Positions 61,344-64,000 of a stretch of 64,000 nt of DNA are shown here, in pieces. Both the position numbers and the translations under genes were made by a program. Origin of the DNA: Oscillospiraceae bacterium (GTDB taxonomy: Bacteria > Bacillota > Clostridia > Oscillospirales > Oscillospiraceae). Below the pieces are notes generated by a model. It was not told the DNA's origin, ran no database searches, and was given only the letters and a program-made list of their open reading frames with translations. The stretch spans positions 1 to 64,000 of the forward strand of contig SVKK01000001.1 in assembly GCA_015068425.1 (NCBI GenBank), given 5' to 3'. Positions within the stretch are counted from its first letter, which is position 1. Each line of letters opens with the position of its first letter.

Positions 61344-62066
61344 ATGAATAAGGCCATTATCTGCATTTCCAACGCCTCCAACCATAACACGAAGACTAAT
61401 CCCAGCGCCACGCGGCAGATAATCCTCAGCCGTGCCTATGCCGATGCCATTGCGGCGGCAGGCGCTGTGCCCGTAGTAACGGCGGAGCACTGTCCCGATG
61501 AGCTGGCCATTTTCTGCGACGGACTTGTCCTCAGCGGCGGCGAGGATATTGAGCCGGAGCTTTTCGGCGAGAGTATACTCAACGACACGGTGGTGCTGGA
61601 TACTGAGCGCAGCCGCTTTGAGATTCCCCTTATCCGCGCTTTTATGAAAGCCGGCAAACCCATTCTTGCCATATGCCGGGGCAGCCAGATTCTCAGCTGC
61701 CTTCTTGGCGGCGACCTATACCAAGACCTTGCTCAGCAGCGGGGACTCAATCACATGGACAAAGAGCTTCGCCACAGCGTTAGCTGCGCCGAAGGCAGCC
61801 TGATGCATCGGCTATTTGGTGAGAGCGTTCCCGTCAACAGCACTCATCATCAGGCAGTCAGAAGTGTGGCTCCCGGGTTTTGGGTAACAGCCCTCAGCGA
61901 GGAAGGCATTATAGAGGCCTATGAACACAAAGAGCTTCCCATTTGGGCAACTCAGTTCCATCCCGAGCGCCTTACCGGCAGCTGGAGCGACGGCCGCACC
62001 CCGGATTTTGCTCCCCTTTTTCAATTCTTTGTGGAACAGGTAATGAAAATCAAAGCAGGCGAATAA
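61344..62066 (+). CDS. Gamma-glutamyl hydrolase-like amidohydrolase (peptidase C26)
   Basis: Class I glutamine amidotransferase-like hydrolase, 240 aa, of the gamma-glutamyl-GABA hydrolase (PuuD) type. The nucleophile Cys is intact in LAICRGSQ, and His/Glu occur in ATQFHPER. It probably cleaves gamma-glutamyl amides. Its position directly after murT-gatD, 56 nt downstream, is notable because the neighbouring GatD lacks its Cys. There is no proof it substitutes for GatD. Confidence 0.9.
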   Translation: MNKAIICISNASNHNTKTNPSATRQIILSRAYADAIAAAGAVPVVTAEHCPDELAIFCDGLVLSGGEDIEPELFGESILNDTVVLDTERSRFEIPLIRAFMKAGKPILAICRGSQILSCLLGGDLYQDLAQQRGLNHMDKELRHSVSCAEGSLMHRLFGESVPVNSTHHQAVRSVAPGFWVTALSEEGIIEAYEHKELPIWATQFHPERLTGSWSDGRTPDFAPLFQFFVEQVMKIKAGE

Positions 62067-62070
62067 ATAA

Positions 62071-62100
62071 AATCCCACACTCCTAAAAGAGCGTGGGATT
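62071..62100. terminator. Terminator hairpin
   Basis: AATCCCACACTC (62071-62082) pairs with 62089-62100 with one mismatch, followed by ATTTTTATT on the plus strand. It can serve both the C26 gene and the convergent small membrane-protein gene. Confidence 0.8.
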
Positions 62101-62104
62101 ATTT

Positions 62105-62392
62105 TTATTCTTTTTCATGAGATAGAGCAAGTGCAATGGCATTGACAAAAAGCACTGCGATAGCCGCAGCACCTGCTATAAGCAAGACGGCACCGATTGT
62201 ATCTTCAATGCCGCCGAAGTCACCGCTGAAGCAGCGGCGGCGAATGGTGAAAAGATGGTCCATACATAAAAGAGCATAGAAAAGGAAGCTGCCCAGAGAG
62301 AATGGCCAAAGCTCCTTAAGCTTGCCTTTGCTGCGGAGAGATATGCCCAGAAGCGGCAGCGCAACGGAAATAAAACCAAACAGAAGCCACAT
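62105..62392 (-). CDS. Small hypothetical membrane protein
   Basis: Protein of 95 aa with three hydrophobic segments (about 1-18, 30-45 and 64-90) and a short basic loop. No family recognised. Between it and the upstream lipoprotein gene (62432) is a gap of 39 nt with a possible AAGGAGA site, so the two may be co-transcribed. Confidence 0.65.
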   Translation of the reverse strand: MWLLFGFISVALPLLGISLRSKGKLKELWPFSLGSFLFYALLCMDHLFTIRRRCFSGDFGGIEDTIGAVLLIAGAAAIAVLFVNAIALALSHEKE

Positions 62393-62431
62393 TTTTACTT
62401 GTCTCCTTTCGCAGATGCGCGGATATAGCCT

Positions 62432-62917
62432 TCACGTATCTATCTCAAAATAATAGAGGGTGTCTGTATCCAAATCGTAAACTGCCATGGAAAAATTAAA
62501 GGAAAATCTATTCAGCAGTTCTGTATCGTCCGACTCATCCGTCGACTCGGAATGGCGGTCAACAAACTTGTAGACTCCATTGCTTATATTTGGCCAATGG
62601 GCTTCTTCCGAAAATCCGTATGCATAGCTCACGCGATCCTTAACTCCGCCGTACATAACGATCTGCAAATTTTCCGTAAGAGGAAGCTCCTGCCAATCTG
62701 CAATGATTTCATAAGCTTTCTCCGTATTTTCCAAACAGTCCAAAATCAGATAGTAAGATCCGTCGCCGTGAAATCCTCCGTGGGTATCTGCTTCCTCTTT
62801 TACTGCGAAGTCCTTTGTATTAAAGCCGAAGTAATCATTCTCTCCCTCTGCCGCGGCGCAGCCGGTGAACAGAAAACAGGCAAGAAGCGCAACAGTTACC
62901 GCCTTTACTAATTTCAT
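62432..62917 (-). CDS. Hypothetical lipoprotein
   Basis: Exported lipoprotein of 161 aa. It has a signal peptide with lipobox FLFTGC near residue 20, then an acidic domain of mixed strand/helix character. No family recognised. It lies 15 nt after the GNAT gene on the same strand. Confidence 0.75.
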   Translation of the reverse strand: MKLVKAVTVALLACFLFTGCAAAEGENDYFGFNTKDFAVKEEADTHGGFHGDGSYYLILDCLENTEKAYEIIADWQELPLTENLQIVMYGGVKDRVSYAYGFSEEAHWPNISNGVYKFVDRHSESTDESDDTELLNRFSFNFSMAVYDLDTDTLYYFEIDT

Positions 62918-62932
62918 CTCAAGCCCTCCGTT

Positions 62933-63460
62933 TTATAATCTGTCTTTATCCTGTTCAATGTAAGCTTCGGCGCTGATGGCAAAAATCCACATATCCGCCG
63001 GATTTCCAAAAATATCCTCCGCGCTCTCTGCCTGAAGCTCCTCCTGCTTCATTCCAAGCTTCTTCATAAGTGGAACGGATTTTGCTGCATCGATGGTCTC
63101 GGCGAATATTTTGCGGGCTTTCAAACTGCCGAAAGCATGGGCTATCACCGCACTGCAGGCTTCATAAGCATAGCCCTGTCTCCAATAGGTTCTGTTGAAA
63201 AACCAGCCCAGTTCATATACTCTCTCCTCGGTTTCCTTGAACAGAATGTAGCCGATGACCCTGCCGCTTTCGGCGTGAACTGCCGCCAGAGCGCCATGGC
63301 TTGCTATACAAAACTCCTGCAGAAAATTTTTCGTTTTCTCCAACGTGTAGGCTTCTTCGGAGTATTTCATAGTTTCCCCGTCGCCCAGAATTTCCTGCAG
63401 ATCCTCCGCGTCATCCATACGGAAATCACGAATAAGCAGTCTTTTCGTTTTAATATTCAC
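62933..63460 (-). CDS. GNAT-family N-acetyltransferase (RimJ/RimL-like)
   Basis: Predicted acetyl-CoA-dependent acetyltransferase of 175 aa. It starts TKRLLIRDFRMDDAEDL, typical of RimJ/RimL-type proteins. The acetyl-CoA-binding loop is in RQGYAYEA (about 95-102), and the C-terminal SVPLMKKLGM motif is conserved. The acceptor is unknown. It is possibly the first gene of a three-gene unit with the lipoprotein and small membrane protein. Confidence 0.9.
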   Translation of the reverse strand: MNIKTKRLLIRDFRMDDAEDLQEILGDGETMKYSEEAYTLEKTKNFLQEFCIASHGALAAVHAESGRVIGYILFKETEERVYELGWFFNRTYWRQGYAYEACSAVIAHAFGSLKARKIFAETIDAAKSVPLMKKLGMKQEELQAESAEDIFGNPADMWIFAISAEAYIEQDKDRL

Positions 63461-63570
63461 CGCTCTTCACCACCTTAGCTATTTTTACAATACCATAAAA
63501 CAGCACAGGGGACAAGCGTTTGCGGCGCTATGAGGGCATCGCGACTTACGCTCGGCGTCATATAAGCAAA

Positions 63571-63600
63571 CAAGCACGGCGGTAAAAACTGCCGTGCTTG
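63571..63600 (-). terminator. Terminator of the enolase gene
   Basis: CAAGCACGGC (63571-63580) pairs perfectly with 63591-63600 and is followed by TTTGCTTAT on the minus strand. It begins 12 nt after the enolase stop. The rest of 63461-63570 shows no gene. Confidence 0.85.
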
Positions 63601-63612
63601 TTCGTTTTTTAT

Positions 63613-64000
<388 letters not shown>

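Overview
The window looks like the chromosome of an anaerobic, endospore-forming Clostridia member, most like an Oscillospiraceae-type gut or environmental bacterium. Support for this is the spore genes (spmA, spmB, spoVAC), the clostridial ywiB-type/argS pairing, murT/gatD, the oxygen-sensitive glycyl radical enzymes, strong AGGAGG ribosome binding sites, and lipoproteins with Ala/Pro-rich linkers. No rRNA, tRNA, CRISPR array, phage gene or transposase was found.

Layout. Positions 1-49 kb form a catabolic and transport island. (a) 0.2-10.1 kb: a ribose-type ABC transporter (ATPase, permease, binding protein, second permease) followed by two esterases (alpha/beta and SGNH). It is divergent from an AraC regulator fused to a GH39-like domain. 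(b) 10.2-29.9 kb, all minus strand: a second ABC transporter with the same gene order, then an SDR dehydrogenase, a MerR/GyrI regulator, two related VOC proteins (one with a rubredoxin-like zinc knuckle), a ROK kinase, a GH1 6-phospho-beta-glucosidase, an Opp-type transporter behind its own promoter and terminator-containing leader, and glycyl radical enzyme 1 with its activase. (c) 30.2-38.8 kb: activase 2 and a PucR-type regulator, divergent from glycyl radical enzyme 2, which is followed by a complete tripartite tricarboxylate transporter (tctB-tctA-tctC). (d) 38.9-49.3 kb: a MATE exporter, a UroD-like methyltransferase-family protein, and a second Opp operon with a consensus promoter and structured leader.

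Positions 49.4-64 kb are mostly housekeeping: spmAB, a homocysteine methyltransferase-like protein, an AEC transporter, argS, a DUF1934 protein, murI, spoVAC, a Crp/Fnr regulator divergent from a ferredoxin-like protein, murT-gatD, a C26 amidohydrolase, a GNAT acetyltransferase, and the 3' part of enolase, which runs off the window.

How the parts may work together (inference): glycosides or their breakdown products enter by ABC transport, are phosphorylated by the ROK kinase and cleaved by the GH1 enzyme. The released aglycone or sugar fragment would be processed by the SDR/VOC proteins and a glycyl radical enzyme. The second glycyl radical enzyme probably acts on a carboxylate imported by TctABC. 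Both radical enzymes lack the usual Cys-x-Glu active-site signature, so neither matches a characterised dehydratase or lyase and they are the best candidates here for new chemistry. Other notable points are a GatD whose catalytic Cys94 is Gly, a GH39 domain lacking its acid/base Glu, and a 287-bp inverted-repeat element upstream of spmA.
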